Assembly: GCF_964355755.1 (NCBI RefSeq)
Contig: NC_092678.1
Span: 5,118,922-5,182,921, forward strand
Length of the DNA: 64,000 nt
DNA from: Antedon mediterranea
Lineage: Eukaryota > Echinodermata > Crinoidea > Comatulida > Antedonidae
Reading direction: 5' to 3'
The position numbers were made by a program, and so were the translations under genes. The notes beneath the pieces were generated by a model. The model had not been told where the DNA came from, searched no databases, and saw nothing but the letters and a program-made list of their open reading frames with translations. Of this stretch, positions 13,001-23,839 are shown in pieces. Each line of letters opens with the position of its first letter. The stretch's first letter is position 1.

Positions 13001-16000
13001 ATCAATCGGGTCGTGATTGGTCAAATAACTTGAGGCGCGCTTTTATGTCATTGTAAAACTATTCAGACAGATAAATGATACGTACCCCAAATGTCTCTCC
13101 TTTATGTAAATAAACTACGGTCTTTGCGTACAAACTTCCTTGTTCTAAAACGTTTACAAGTACTAAAGTAAAAACAGACAGTTATCATCAATTTTTGGTA
13201 GATTTCAAACTTTCAGATGTAGCCTATATACGTCACATTTATTTTGAAATCCTGGTTTCTAATTGGATAATGATTTGGGCTTACCTGATCCAGACAGAAT
13301 AAAGTAGAAATTATGCGGCTGATGACCCTGGCGTAAGATGACCCGTTTTGCCGAATATGTTTCGTACCATGCGCATTGAACGATGGCTTGTTGCATGGCT
13401 AACGGATACTCAGAAAATGTCTTGTAATTTCTTAGTGATATCAAACACTGAAATAAAAGATTAATGTATATGAGATGAGATATGAACAGACAGACAATTG
13501 TTGGTTGATTGCGAAAGAAACTGAAAATGCGACGAAGCGTGAAAAAAGGTTATATAACTGCAATGTATCATGGGATATGTCATATAGAATAAGAACAAGA
13601 GTTTCATACGTGGTATTTTTCTTTGTCAGTTCGCTCATGCGCACTTGTAGTCAAAATCCTCTTTGCGTCACTTGAAATACCAGCCTAATTTGAGAAACAA
13701 ATATAATATGTCATTATATTACACTTATAAGAATGTCTTCAATGTATATTTAGAACTAACAGATAAAACACTTACTTTTCTGTTTGCTTTAAAATAAGTT
13801 ACGTCAAATAGAAGTTCTTTCTGTTCGTCATCTACAACAAGTCCTCGTGTTGCGGTTCCTCTATCATTAGCACTGTAACATTAACAACAACAGTTTTAAA
13901 ATATTATATTTTAGAATTTGCTCGTTCATGATTTAATGTGTAAATATGCTGTGTGGTAATTTGTAATTTATCAATTTATTCAAAATTCTGGATTCAAGAA
14001 CATGCCACAAATGTTCCAATTATGTTCTTAAAATTGAACGATAAAACATATCATTGTCTTCGTTTAATAGTCCAATAATAAACCAGCTGTTTTAACACAC
14101 TAAATGACACATTTACCTGAGATAATGAGTTTTGCAGAGTCGATACAAAAATATTATAATCTTGGCAGACGAACGAAACTTGCGCAATCGTTTCTCCTGT
14201 CAAAAGAACAACATTAACGAAATGAATGGAATGATGTATGGCAAACATCCGCCATGTTTGAAATATTACGTTCTATGTAAATTACTGATACTCTCTCTTT
14301 CTCTTCATAAGTATATTGCAAATATTGTTGAATTTAGTATCAACTCTTCATTAATGTGTGGAAATGATAAATGGAAATATTATTATGATAAAATAAATAG
14401 GCAAACGAAAAATAGAAACAGTAAGTAAACATCATGTTAACTGTTAAACCATATGGTTTCGTAATCATTGTACTATTTATCTTTTAAATATCGTAAAGTA
14501 AAAGTGTTAGTATTACTACTATTTGTTACTATTGTTGAATTTAACATGTACAACAACCCATCTTCATTAAATGGGCGGAAATATTATGATAAAATAGTAA
14601 GAAAACGAATAATGTAAAGAAAGCATTAAGTGAAAATCATGGTATTTCAAAAAGGAAAACTGCTAAACCATATGGTTTCGTTGTGGTGATTGTTTAATTT
14701 TACTATTTATTTAAAAAATTACCACAAAGCTATAAAAGGTGCATGAAATCGTCTCATTGGACAACACGTTTATCAGACGGATGGTTAACAGTATATACTT
14801 TTATTGAATTATACCTGAGCTCCATAGAGACACAGACTGAGGGTAATACTATCATTCCCAATGGAAAAAACCTGGCAATGAACCACAGAAATGAATATCA
14901 AAGGTAAGCATTCGTTCATGGTTCTAGTAAATCAATTTATTTTTTAACAAGAACAAGCGCGTTACCTTCTGTTGTTGCTAGGACACTCAAAAACAATTAA
15001 AATTATCAGAATTCGAGTTCATATTCAATAATCTATTACAAAATAATTCTTTTCCAGAGGAAAAAATCGATATACTGTAGGCCTACTGTATAGATTTGTA
15101 ACAATCAATTAATAGGCAAAACACAATCTTTTTCAAAAAAGATATTTTTTTAATAGCAAAATGTAATGTGTCATCAACGCTCATCCCATTATCTATTTTA
15201 AATATCAAGACTGAAAGGTGGCACCGACAAGGCTACTATTTACTTTGTAAAATGGGGATCAAGTCAACGCCCTTTGTTTACCCCCTTTGTTCATGGTTAC
15301 CGAGGAAGATTGATTACAATGAATAAAGCTATATTGACTTAGGAGAACGATCAATGCCTTGTTTATTGGTTAATTAGAGACGAAATCAATGTTATTGTTG
15401 TCAAATTTAATTCTAAGATTACGTGAGGTGAAAAGTTGGAGAACAAACACTACAGTCAAAATGTTACACAAGGTGATGGTGGTTATGCAAAGAAGTTTTA
15501 AAGTTTTTATTTCAAACATGAAATTAAGAATCAAGAATGGAATAAGAATTAGATAAATGAAACAAGTGGAATAGTTTTAAAAGCATTGAAAATGTATAAT
15601 TATTTGTTATATATTATTATATGGTTGTATAGAGCCCAGTGGGACTACACACGAGGACCAAACATCCTTCTCCTAGATACGCAATGAGCCTCTGAAAAAT
15701 CCACAGCAAACCACTTGGCTAAGTAAATGTAGTTAAGAACGATCTCACTTTTTAAGTACGGTCATTACTTGAAATTCGATATGAAATCAAACACCATAAC
15801 ATTACTAAATATATTTGTATTTCTTTTGAAAGTAATCTTAGTGCGTGCAAACCCATTGGAAAGCACGCATGAAACAACAGAAACCGAGTGTAGGGCCATA
15901 GTTTACAGTCTATCATCGCGATTGAAAGAGGTTTGTGTTTGGTAAAGTTTAAAACATATAGAGGCATGTTTGAACATAAGATGATTTTGGGAATCTAATG

Positions 16001-17194
16001 ATGTGAGTCTAAGCACTGACCACAAATATTTATAAAATGAAAAATGTTTGTTTAGTGAACAATAACTTTCTGAAAATCAATATTTAAATAAAGAACTATG
16101 TTAATGAAAGTGCATTAAATTGAGTATTGCAATTCGGTAACGAAGAATTCTTCTTTTTTAGAAAAATATACTTATAAAGTAGTATCATATTCGGCCAGGA
16201 AAGAGTGAATAGATGATTTATACATTATTTTGAGCAACCAAATTTTGAGTTATCTTAGGTATGAGTGATGGAAAGAACATTTACATTTTAAATTGAACTT
16301 GTTGCCTCAGTTTTAGTGACCATAAAATACCAACATTTAACTGTTTAAAACACCGCAAAATATAAATATTAATAAAGTCACACTTACTCTATTTCGTTGA
16401 CGTAGTTTTTTGAGTTGAAAATGCAACTTGAATGAGCTCTGCGCAACGCCCAGTCCAGTTGCTAAGAAACCTGTACCGTTAGTCTTAGTTGACCCCCTCC
16501 TCGGCCCTGTTACCCCTCCCCGTACATCAAACACTACATCCTGTAAACGAGATAACGTTGAACCTCGCCGTCCATTCCTAGATTTAGGTTTATCATCAGT
16601 AGTCTGAGATTGTAAACTATCTCTTAGTTTATGCATTAAAGATCCTCTTCGTGCCGCTGTGACCACTGGCTGCTGTCGGTGGACTTCTCCATTTGACGAT
16701 TTTGATTCAACTCCTAGAAATTCGTCGATTTTAATTAAAACTGATCCTTTTGTGCGTCTATCTTTAGTGACAAGCTCATTTGTTTCGGAGATTAATAATG
16801 CATCATCACTTATCGGCAACATCGTTTTCGTTCGTGCTATTGTACTGGACGTCACGTTATTGTTAGTATTATAAACTCTGACATCTCGTAATCCCTGCTG
16901 CGGTGATTCTAAACTGTTCTTTTCAGTCGCTGTTTCTTCTTTTATGTCAGAAAATCCGTTGGAAAAAGCAAGACTTCCTTTACGAAGACTCATTCTCTTT
17001 CGTGATTCAGGGGACGAATGGAACGAAGTCCGTTGAGCGTTACTTACCCCTGCATCCCCTCTCATCAATCGAAGTGATTTTAGCATGCTCTCTCGTCTGT
17101 GTTCGCTGCTTAATTTATCGGTGGCAGAAAGGTTGAATTCATTTACCATCATCTGCCTATTCACTTTAGCTTGAGATGAATGATATGATTTCAT
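10006..17194 (-). CDS. CNBD2: CNBD2-like cyclic nucleotide-binding-domain protein, minus-strand copy
   Basis: Complement exons, 5' to 3': 17194-16388, 14196-14117, 13872-13776, 13684-13610, 13447-13285, 13162-13086, 12776-12693, 12553-12486, 12349-12272, 12146-12086, 11973-11898, 11758-11412, 11247-11103, 11008-10920, 10788-10720, 10550-10416, 10158-10006. They join in frame to 867 aa. The first 269 residues are a low-complexity tail with PKA-type RRxS sites at Ser36, Ser185, Ser212 and Ser235. The cyclic-nucleotide-binding domain starts near residue 354 (NFYFILSGSG). Its cassette begins F432-G-E434-L and keeps Arg443, so it looks able to bind cNMP. Exon 13 is very acidic. Exons of 80, 75, 163, 84, 78, 61, 76 and 135 bp have equal-length partners in the plus-strand copy, which proves shared origin. 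The CNBD2 name rests on family resemblance. Confidence 0.78.
10233..10352. mobile_element. MITE family A copy in an intron of the minus-strand CNBD2-like gene
   Basis: A complete-looking copy of about 120 bp. It opens with TTTCTACTAGGACGCAACCG and closes with GTCCCTGCGTTGCGTCC, with ACCAATGACAAGCG and CGCTTGTGATTGG inside. The arms are inverted. Confidence 0.8.
12915..13050. mobile_element. MITE family A copy, diverged
   Basis: An intronic copy with GACGCAATGCAATGACGT, GAGTTGACGAATCACAAACG and TCGTGATTGGTCAAAT. It is more diverged than the copy at 10233. Confidence 0.65.
14197..16387 (-). other. Large intron 1 of the minus-strand CNBD2-like gene
   Basis: A 2.2-kb intron. It contains a local direct duplication of about 200 bp: the stretch near 14325-14480 recurs near 14530-14700, both ending in TAAACCATATGGTTTCG. 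A splice-like segment near 14817-14870 could be an extra exon but is not needed for frame. No other gene is seen. Confidence 0.6.
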
Positions 17195-18550
17195 GATTTC
17201 CGCATACTCTTATATACATCATCAATAGAAAAACCCTACAGAAAATTTACATTTTTAAATAGAAAGATCTTAAAAATGATAGAATCTGCAATTATCGAAA
17301 CAATGAATTTTGAAGTTCGACGTCGTATTCCTTGTCATGCCTTGCGAACTAATCTGCACATCCCACAGATTGATCAAACTTTGGTAAAAGTATTGAACTA
17401 ATTCATCCGTCAATTATAGTTAGCGCATCACGTGTGCAAAATTAAATTGACTATATTCCGTAACATTCCATAACAAAATTGACTAATTGACAACACATGA
17501 TACAAATTGCCGTTGCTATCAAACTTCGGCTTTACTCTAATAATTCGTGTATCCCTTTAGTTCACCACCAGTATTGGTCATAACTCAGCGATTGCCTTAC
17601 ATACGTCACTTGGTGATGGATGAAAAGCAAATAAAATGCATAATTTCTTCCAATGAAAAACAGGAAAGTGCTTTGATGAAAGAATGCGAACTAAACACAA
17701 GAAATGCAAACATACAAACAGCTCGTGTTACAGTCAAACGTCGAACATGACCCATTTTGTTTTTTTTTAAATTAATGTTTTTACTACCATTGTAAGTGCG
17801 CCAATTAGGATAACTAACGATATAATTAACAATGGATAATTAAGTTATTTAACGTTTAAGTAAGAAAGATTATGTACCGTGATTTCTTAAGTGACAATTA
17901 ATGTTGACAAACGTAGGTAAAGACTGGAACAACTTGTTAATTCTTGAGACAAAAGAATAGAAATGCGCGCATATTACCATTGTTGACTGCAAGGTGTCAG
18001 ACGTACACAGACAAAACGTACATACAAAACAAAATACATCTTCTTTGTATATATTTTTTTTATTTCAACAGATTAGACATCCTTTTGTGTTATATTCTAC
18101 TAAATTGCACACATTCGTGGACGCACATATAAACCGAAATATTAATATTATCAACATATATTTATTCGTTTCTTCACCTATTAATTTAATATTACATTAG
18201 ATAAGTGACCTTTTGAAATATTATTTTGTATTATGAATTTGTTGTGTCTGTTATTTAATTTGCCAGTGTACTTATACTAAACAATAAAAAAATAAATAAA
18301 AATAATTGGACTGAAGTATTATAAAATGAAAATGTATAAAAGTAAAACATAATGAGTTTTTATTCGGTATCATAGAACTTTGGCCAAAGTTATGTTACGG
18401 TGTTTCCTGACGTCATCACCGTAAATAAAACACAATACTTGTCTAAACAGTGCTGTGTAAACATAAATTCAATAAGTTCTTAATCAGGCTTTTATTCGTT
18501 GCCTACACTGCACCCTTCACCCTTCTCCTTCAAAAGGTCCCCTGTGATAG
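17195..18550. other. Divergent 5' flanks of two genes, no coding gene seen
   Basis: AT-rich sequence between the minus-strand CNBD2-like start and the gene at 18679. GTTGCTATCAAAC at 17512 weakly resembles an RFX half-site. Short open frames at 17547-17750, 17944-18132 and 17994-18200 have no splice or family support. Confidence 0.5.
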
Positions 18551-18564
18551 GTTGCCATGACAGC
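18551..18564 (+). promoter_or_regulatory. X-box-like RFX motif upstream of the unrecognised gene
   Basis: GTTGCCATGACAGC has a perfect first half (GTTGCC), an AT spacer and a second half matching four of six positions of RGYAAC. It lies 115 bp upstream of the ATG at 18679, where a cilia-gene promoter would carry it. Motif recognition only. Confidence 0.4.
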
Positions 18565-18678
18565 AAAGAAGCTTAACTTAACTCTGTTGTTTATAGCAGT
18601 TCTTGAGTTCAGTTAGCGAAGCGTAGGCCTACTGCACTAGCCCGTTTTAATTGTTTGGGCTGGTGTCGTTGGGGAATA

Positions 18679-20402
18679 ATGGCGAATCATACCAGGGCAC
18701 ACACCGCACGGAAATCATCGTAAGTAAACATTTAATTAAAATGAAGCATAGTATTTATACATTGTAATGCCTTTTTTTTAATGTATTGTTATGTAATGTA
18801 CCTAATTATGTAGCTTTAACCACGTAAGGTGATGTACAATACAATTTTAGATCTCAAAATGTATAGTACTTTATTAATTGGTGTATTACATAATGATTGT
18901 TGTGATCCATTCCCGAAAACACTGAGTACATCATTGCACAATTGTCGTCTCAAAGCTAGCATTATTATCATTTTAAAGAATTTTAAAATAGTCAGTTTCA
19001 ATTGAAGATTGCATTAAATTCTGTCATTCATTAAAAACTAATGATATTAATGTTTGTTGTCAGTATGACATTCTTTTCAAAGAATGACCCCGTTCGATTA
19101 CCCCAAGGCCATACTGACCACTGGACGAATATGAAATTAAAGGTAAGGCCAAAATATGTTTTGTCATTAAGTTACATCATTTGTTGTTGCCGGTGGTCTA
19201 GGATGGTTCCAGTGAAATATATTTAAATATGGTATAAAAGTTATAATAATAATGAGAACATGCATTGAAGTTTAGTTTTAGTTTAAGTTTTAGTTTAAGT
19301 TTAGTTTAAGTTGTTTTCAAATTTTGTTTAAATGTGCCGTAGGGCCCCTCAGAAGAGCAGTTTTATTTTATTACTGAGAGGGCTACCCTACTGAAAGAAA
19401 ACTAAATAAATAAATAAATAAATCACCTATAAAATGCTATTTCAAAGTATTTCAGTTTTTCAGTACGCTAGAATTCAACAAACGTAACACAATGTAGTGA
19501 ATTATCTGCTACCTTGATTCTTTTTTTATTGATTGATACGTTTTATTCGTTGCATTTCATTGTTTTGAATTTTCCAATGTTTTAGTTTTGTAGGCCTACT
19601 GTGAGTCAAGAATAATCCTTCTTTAATATCCGTTTGCTTATAAAATTATTTAACTTAATTTCTTTCTTTCAGTGTACCACTGTCCAGGTCGCAATGCCTT
19701 CTGGGAAAGTGATCAATCATGCAGGTATGTTTTCATGTTTTGTGAGTTTCCATTTTCGAATTTTTTTTTTGTCTAGGTAAATTTGTTTTGTTAGTAATTA
19801 ATTGTGGAACACGCTATATAAATATACACATACCATCTATATTTCCCTCTCATCCTTTATAACAATAACTGTGTATCTATTTATCTAGTTTGGATCTAAT
19901 CTAATTATTACATATACTCTACTTTGAAATTGTGATTTGTCCAGGTTCAGCTCCTGTTAGTGTACCAAGAGATCAGTGGGTTGCTACATTTCAGTACAAC
20001 CCCGACGGCTCGATGTCCCGTCTAGAGGACCACACATTTTCCGATATTCTCGTAAGCAAACTGAATGGTACCGTGCCCGGAGGATATGACAAAGAAAGAA
20101 GCAAACCAAATAAATCTAGCAAACTACGAACTTCTTATAACACAAAAGCTAAAGAAGGCTTCGCTTACTGGAATATAGAACGGCCTAAGCCAACAAGCTG
20201 TAAGTATAACATTCATAAATACAGAACTCTTTGTGTTTTATTGTGATGTACATAATTTAATAACGTAAATATGCACACGTTACGTTACGATGATCTATAC
20301 TAAATTATATGTCTTATATCTTTGTCTTATTTTTCAGTTGCTAAATCTGGTATTGGATCAGCAAACACTGTTCTCGGCATAGGAAATTCAGTCAGAACTT
20401 AA
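18679..20402 (+). CDS. Unrecognised 163-aa protein, five exons
   Basis: Exons 18679-18719, 19064-19142, 19673-19724, 19945-20199 and 20338-20402 all have GT-AG borders and join in frame from MANHTRAHTARK to a stop at 20400-20402. The protein is small and soluble, rich in Lys, Ser, Pro and Trp. It has no signal peptide, membrane segment or familiar domain. Notable segments are RLPQGHTDHWTNMKLK, RDQWVATFQYNPDGS and EGFAYWNIERPKPTS. Its short aromatic/proline motifs resemble those of ciliary microtubule-inner proteins, and an X-box-like site lies upstream, but I do not recognise a family and give no function. AATAAA occurs at 20599. The frame-consistent splicing is the main reason to believe it. 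Confidence 0.75.
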
Positions 20403-20853
20403 TCAATCAATCAGACGGAATTCACAACACTAAATTCTCCAACTTTGAAACGATAAACATGATTACATTGCTAGCTACCGCGAATAAACCTTCTCGGAAG
20501 CCTGCTTGTCCATCCTAGATAGCCACATCTTAAAATATCGTTAAACCAGTAAAATCAAAATGTTGTAATAATAATAATAATGATAACAACAATGACGTAA
20601 TAAAACTTTAAACCGCATCATGTAGAAGATGCGACATTGCAGCTGAAGTAGTTATAGAATTTAAACCTAAAACCGATAACTGTGTTATCAGGTATTGTGG
20701 GTAACGAGCTGATCAAAAACGACAGAAAGCTGGTGTGACGTGTGTTTGTTTTGCTGTGCACTATTTTCTATAATAAGCACATGTTTAAAATATACTTGTA
20801 GAAGATATGAACCAACATAGTTTTAAATATTGTCATGTGTGTATGTTTATTAT

Positions 20854-21031
20854 CAGTCTTCCTTTTATGGATACCAATCTTCCTTATATGGATACTTGTC
20901 TTCCTAATATTGAAACCAGTCTTCCTTATATGGATACCAATCTTCCTTATATGGATACTTGTCTTCCTAATATTGAAACCAGTCTTCCTTATATGGATAC
21001 CAGTCTTCCTAATATGGATAACGATCTTCCC
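20854..21031. repeat. 21-bp minisatellite with 63-bp higher-order period
   Basis: About 8.5 units of a 21-bp repeat (CAGTCTTCCTTATATGGATAC). The variant TTGTCTTCCTAATATTGAAAC recurs every third unit. Because the unit is seven codons, two frames stay open across it; I judge these artefacts. A partial copy recurs at 21233-21278, followed like the first by AATTGAGGGCGCTG. Confidence 0.9.
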
Positions 21032-21380
21032 TAAATTGTTATACAGTGTATTATGAATTGAACAACAATTGTGTATTAAATTGAGGGCGCTGTGTTGTCA
21101 TTTGGAATTAAATTTACTTCAGGTGATATCGTGTTTTTACTTTTATTTTAATTATTCTAGACGCACATTCACTTAAGAAGTGTGGTGCCACTGTTTCAAA
21201 AGCTTATTATTATTTTAAAAACTTTAAAGATTAGTCTTCCTTATATGGATAACAGTTTTCCTTATATGGATACCAGTCTTTGTGTAATTGAGGGCGCTGC
21301 GCGTTGTCATTCCATTGTTGATCGTCTGATCGCCGCTAGGGCCGGCTAGAGCCTAGGCCTAGTCTGTAACTTCTAGTAAA

Positions 21381-23839
21381 ATGTCTTCGAATAGTTCTAT
21401 AAAATGCACAGTTAAGAAGCCCGTTGAAGTGAAAATATCAGATACAAAATCAAGTTTATGCAGTGGGCTATCAATTGTTGATTTGTCTTTTCCAAATAAT
21501 TCTGAAAAGGGCATCCAACAGGTACGTATACGTTGGTATGGGATCGGGCAGGAACGAGGCTAGGTCTGTGTCATGGTCGTTTCGTCCCTGCTGCAACGGT
21601 CGTCATAGTAATCTACGCCCGGCAGCGATTTTTTTTTTCGTACATAAGTTGGGGACCCCATGTGAAAGATAGCCGAACTACTTCCTAAATATAACTAAAC
21701 CTAACCCTTTAAATAATCTCTCTCTCACTATAAAGTAAAAGAAGTAGCTCATGGGAGTCGAACCCCATACATCGACATGTAAAGTCCATAGTCTTATCCA
21801 CTCGACTACACAGACGGCTCGACAGAAATCGTTTGCATTAGCGAATTGTAGTTAGCTGAATTCTTACGTCACACCTTATGGATATGATTAATGAATATTC
21901 ATGTTTATTTTGTGACGTTTCACGAGGGGTCCCCAACTTATGTACGAAAAGAAATATCGCCGCCCGGCAGGGCCCGGTATCTCCCGCGGTAGGGCCTTAT
22001 TATATAAAATGTTATCAGTACGTTCTAACATTATATTTAATGTTGTTGTGATATTTAATTGTACGTTTTATACATTTTAAATGTGAAAAACTGTCAAAAT
22101 ACTTACTGATTGATTAGTTAGGCCTAGTTAGGCCTAGAGCTAGTTTAGGTTTTCCGAAACTGAATACTAGGCCTATTACTATTTATAATAATCTTCTAAC
22201 ATGTTGTTATTATTATTATTACATTATTAAACATAATGTTATTAACATGCTCTAGTGGTAAATTGAACTTAAATTATATATAGTTTTATTTCCAGAAAGC
22301 AAGTTAAAATTACTCTGCAATATAAACCTTACTGTTACTGTATATGCTTTTTTTCCCAAAAGATTGAAAGTATTTCATTCAAGAATGCATACACAGCCTT
22401 TCTGACAATCAAAGTTAAAAGTGAACAGAATTCATCAAGTACTGGTGGTAAGTTAATTATATGCAAAGTAATTTGCCCAAATATGGTAGTGATAAGATGT
22501 CATCGTGTCCATATATGGGCACATCACATTTTTTTTGTTTTAAGGTTGATAAAAACAGTTTGTTTTTTATGGGATGGGCAGCTGATAAAAAGTGGGGAAT
22601 GATTAGTTGTAAATCTGCGTCTTCTTTTCAGGTAAATGGAAGATGTGCCTTCATCGTTACCAATTAATGACATCACCTCATTATGAATCTGGAAGCCAGG
22701 ATTATTTCAAAATACCATCATCACAGGTTTGTAGCAATCCCAGAATGCATCCTCACTTCATTCAGATAATTATAATCATGTTGAGTGCACTTTATTAACA
22801 TCTGCAAATTCACCCTTTTTCTTTAGATGTTGTTTATAGCACAAAATATACTAGAATTAGAGAATTTATTAATAATAATTGCTCTTGGTTTTCAGATGTT
22901 GTTTGTACCACAAGATGTAGTAAGTGTACGACTAATCCTACAGCAACCATCATCCGCATGGAATCAATTTGGAATTGAGCAAGTGTCTATAGAAACACCA
23001 ACAGAAAATGTAACTAATACTGTATATTTACACTGGTGTACTACCTATTATTAGTAATTCATAGCAATTATAGTAACCCCTATTATATTCGGGTACAAGT
23101 GTCCTCAAATGGCAATTTCTTATAAATAAGTCTTGGCTGTAGTGTTCAAATATTGTCCTGGAAAGTGCCTTGGTTTCCACTAGGACACAAGTAATATGGC
23201 CAATCACAAGCTATGATTTATTTGAACTGTCGCTGGTCATAGGTCATCTCGCGTTGGGTTTACATCCTTGTATTGCGTCATAGTAGGAACCAAGCTTTAA
23301 TAGAGATGTCATCTGAATACGAGTTGCTTCATAGGGCTACACATTCATTTGGTGCTTTATTTAATCAATTTCATGAATATATTATTTTTTTGTAATTTCA
23401 GACAAACGAAGAAGAAGCGATCTCGAAATGGCTCCAACAACATCTCAACTTAAACTCTACGGTTAAGAAAAAGATTGAGGTAAAAAAATAAAGTAGTTTT
23501 TAAAATTTTAAAGAAAATAGGTTGTTGAATATTCATATTATCCTCTTCTTGTTAAGTAAAAGTTTTAAATACTGTTGTATATTGAATAGAATGTAGAAGT
23601 AGATGAGGTATCGGGCGGTCTTCACAGGATGTGGGCGCTAACCGAAACCGTAAAAGCTCAACAAACGTCCGCATCACTCGGCAGATATGAAGTAAGTAAA
23701 ATCACTTTTATCATAGCTAAGATGTTAATACAACCTTTCAATCTAAGTACTACACTCAGTATTGTACAATACTGATGCAAAGCTTGATTTGTTTTAGGTT
23801 GACGATAGTTACGAGATAAATCTGTTATCTTACACATGA
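21381..23839 (+). CDS. NICN1: Nicolin-1, tubulin polyglutamylase complex subunit
   Basis: Exons 21381-21521, 22363-22447, 22632-22726, 22896-23009, 23402-23479, 23590-23691 and 23798-23839 join to 218 aa, close to the usual length of about 213. Family hallmarks are visible along the chain: SIVDLSFPN, then ISFKNAYTAFLTIKVK, KWKMCLHRYQLM, VRLILQQPS, MWALTETVKAQQTSASLGRY, and the C-terminus DDSYEINLLSYT. Nicolin-1 is a non-catalytic subunit of the complex that adds glutamate chains to tubulin tails in axonemes and neurons (family knowledge). The protein is a compact beta-rich domain without signal or membrane segments. ATG 21381 is the first in frame. AATAAA lies at 24199. Intron 1 carries a MITE (21626-21959) and intron 2 a fragment of MITE family B. 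Confidence 0.95.
21626..21959. mobile_element. MITE with tRNA-like insert and 10-bp target duplication
   Basis: Left end CGATTTTTTTTTTCGTACAT and right end ATGTACGAAAAGAAATATCG are inverted, sharing TACATAAGTTGGGGACCCC. CGCCCGGCAG flanks both sides (21616-21625 and 21960-21969), as expected for a Mutator-type 9-10 bp duplication. Between the arms, on the minus strand, 21745-21820 looks like a tRNA-derived sequence with TAGTCGAGTGG (A box) and GGTTCGACTCC (B box). It lies in NICN1 intron 1. Confidence 0.7.
22466..22560. mobile_element. MITE family B fragment in NICN1 intron 2
   Basis: The inverted pair TGCCCAAATATGGTAGTGAT and CATATATGGGCACATCACAT is the core of MITE family B. The full element has ends AAGCTCTGTCTACACTATCAAAC (see 34335-34444). 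Confidence 0.75.
23170..23303. mobile_element. MITE family A copy in NICN1 intron 4
   Basis: Complete-looking copy: TGGTTTCCACTAGGACACAA ... CATCCTTGTATTGCGTCATAGTAGGAACCAAG. It has mirrored arms and internal GGCCAATCACAAGC. Confidence 0.8.

Noticed and set aside
14815-14885. Extra exon in intron 1 of the minus-strand CNBD2-like gene
   Set aside because: It has a donor-like edge, but the plus-strand paralogue joins exon 1 directly to the 80-bp exon, so it is not required.
17512-17524. X-box for the minus-strand CNBD2-like gene
   Set aside because: GTTGCTATCAAAC matches poorly in both half-sites and is too weak to annotate.
20807-21056. Open frames with LPYMDT-type repeats upstream of NICN1
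   Set aside because: Tandem-repeat artefacts without splice sites or a credible start.
21745-21820. A tRNA gene on the minus strand
   Set aside because: A and B boxes are visible, but it sits inside a MITE with target duplications and I cannot confirm a full cloverleaf; treated as tRNA-derived repeat.
22826-22895. Alternative NICN1 exon start (CTTTAG|ATGTTGTTTATAGC)
   Set aside because: Looks like a partial duplicate of the true exon start at 22896; nicolin homology fits only the latter.
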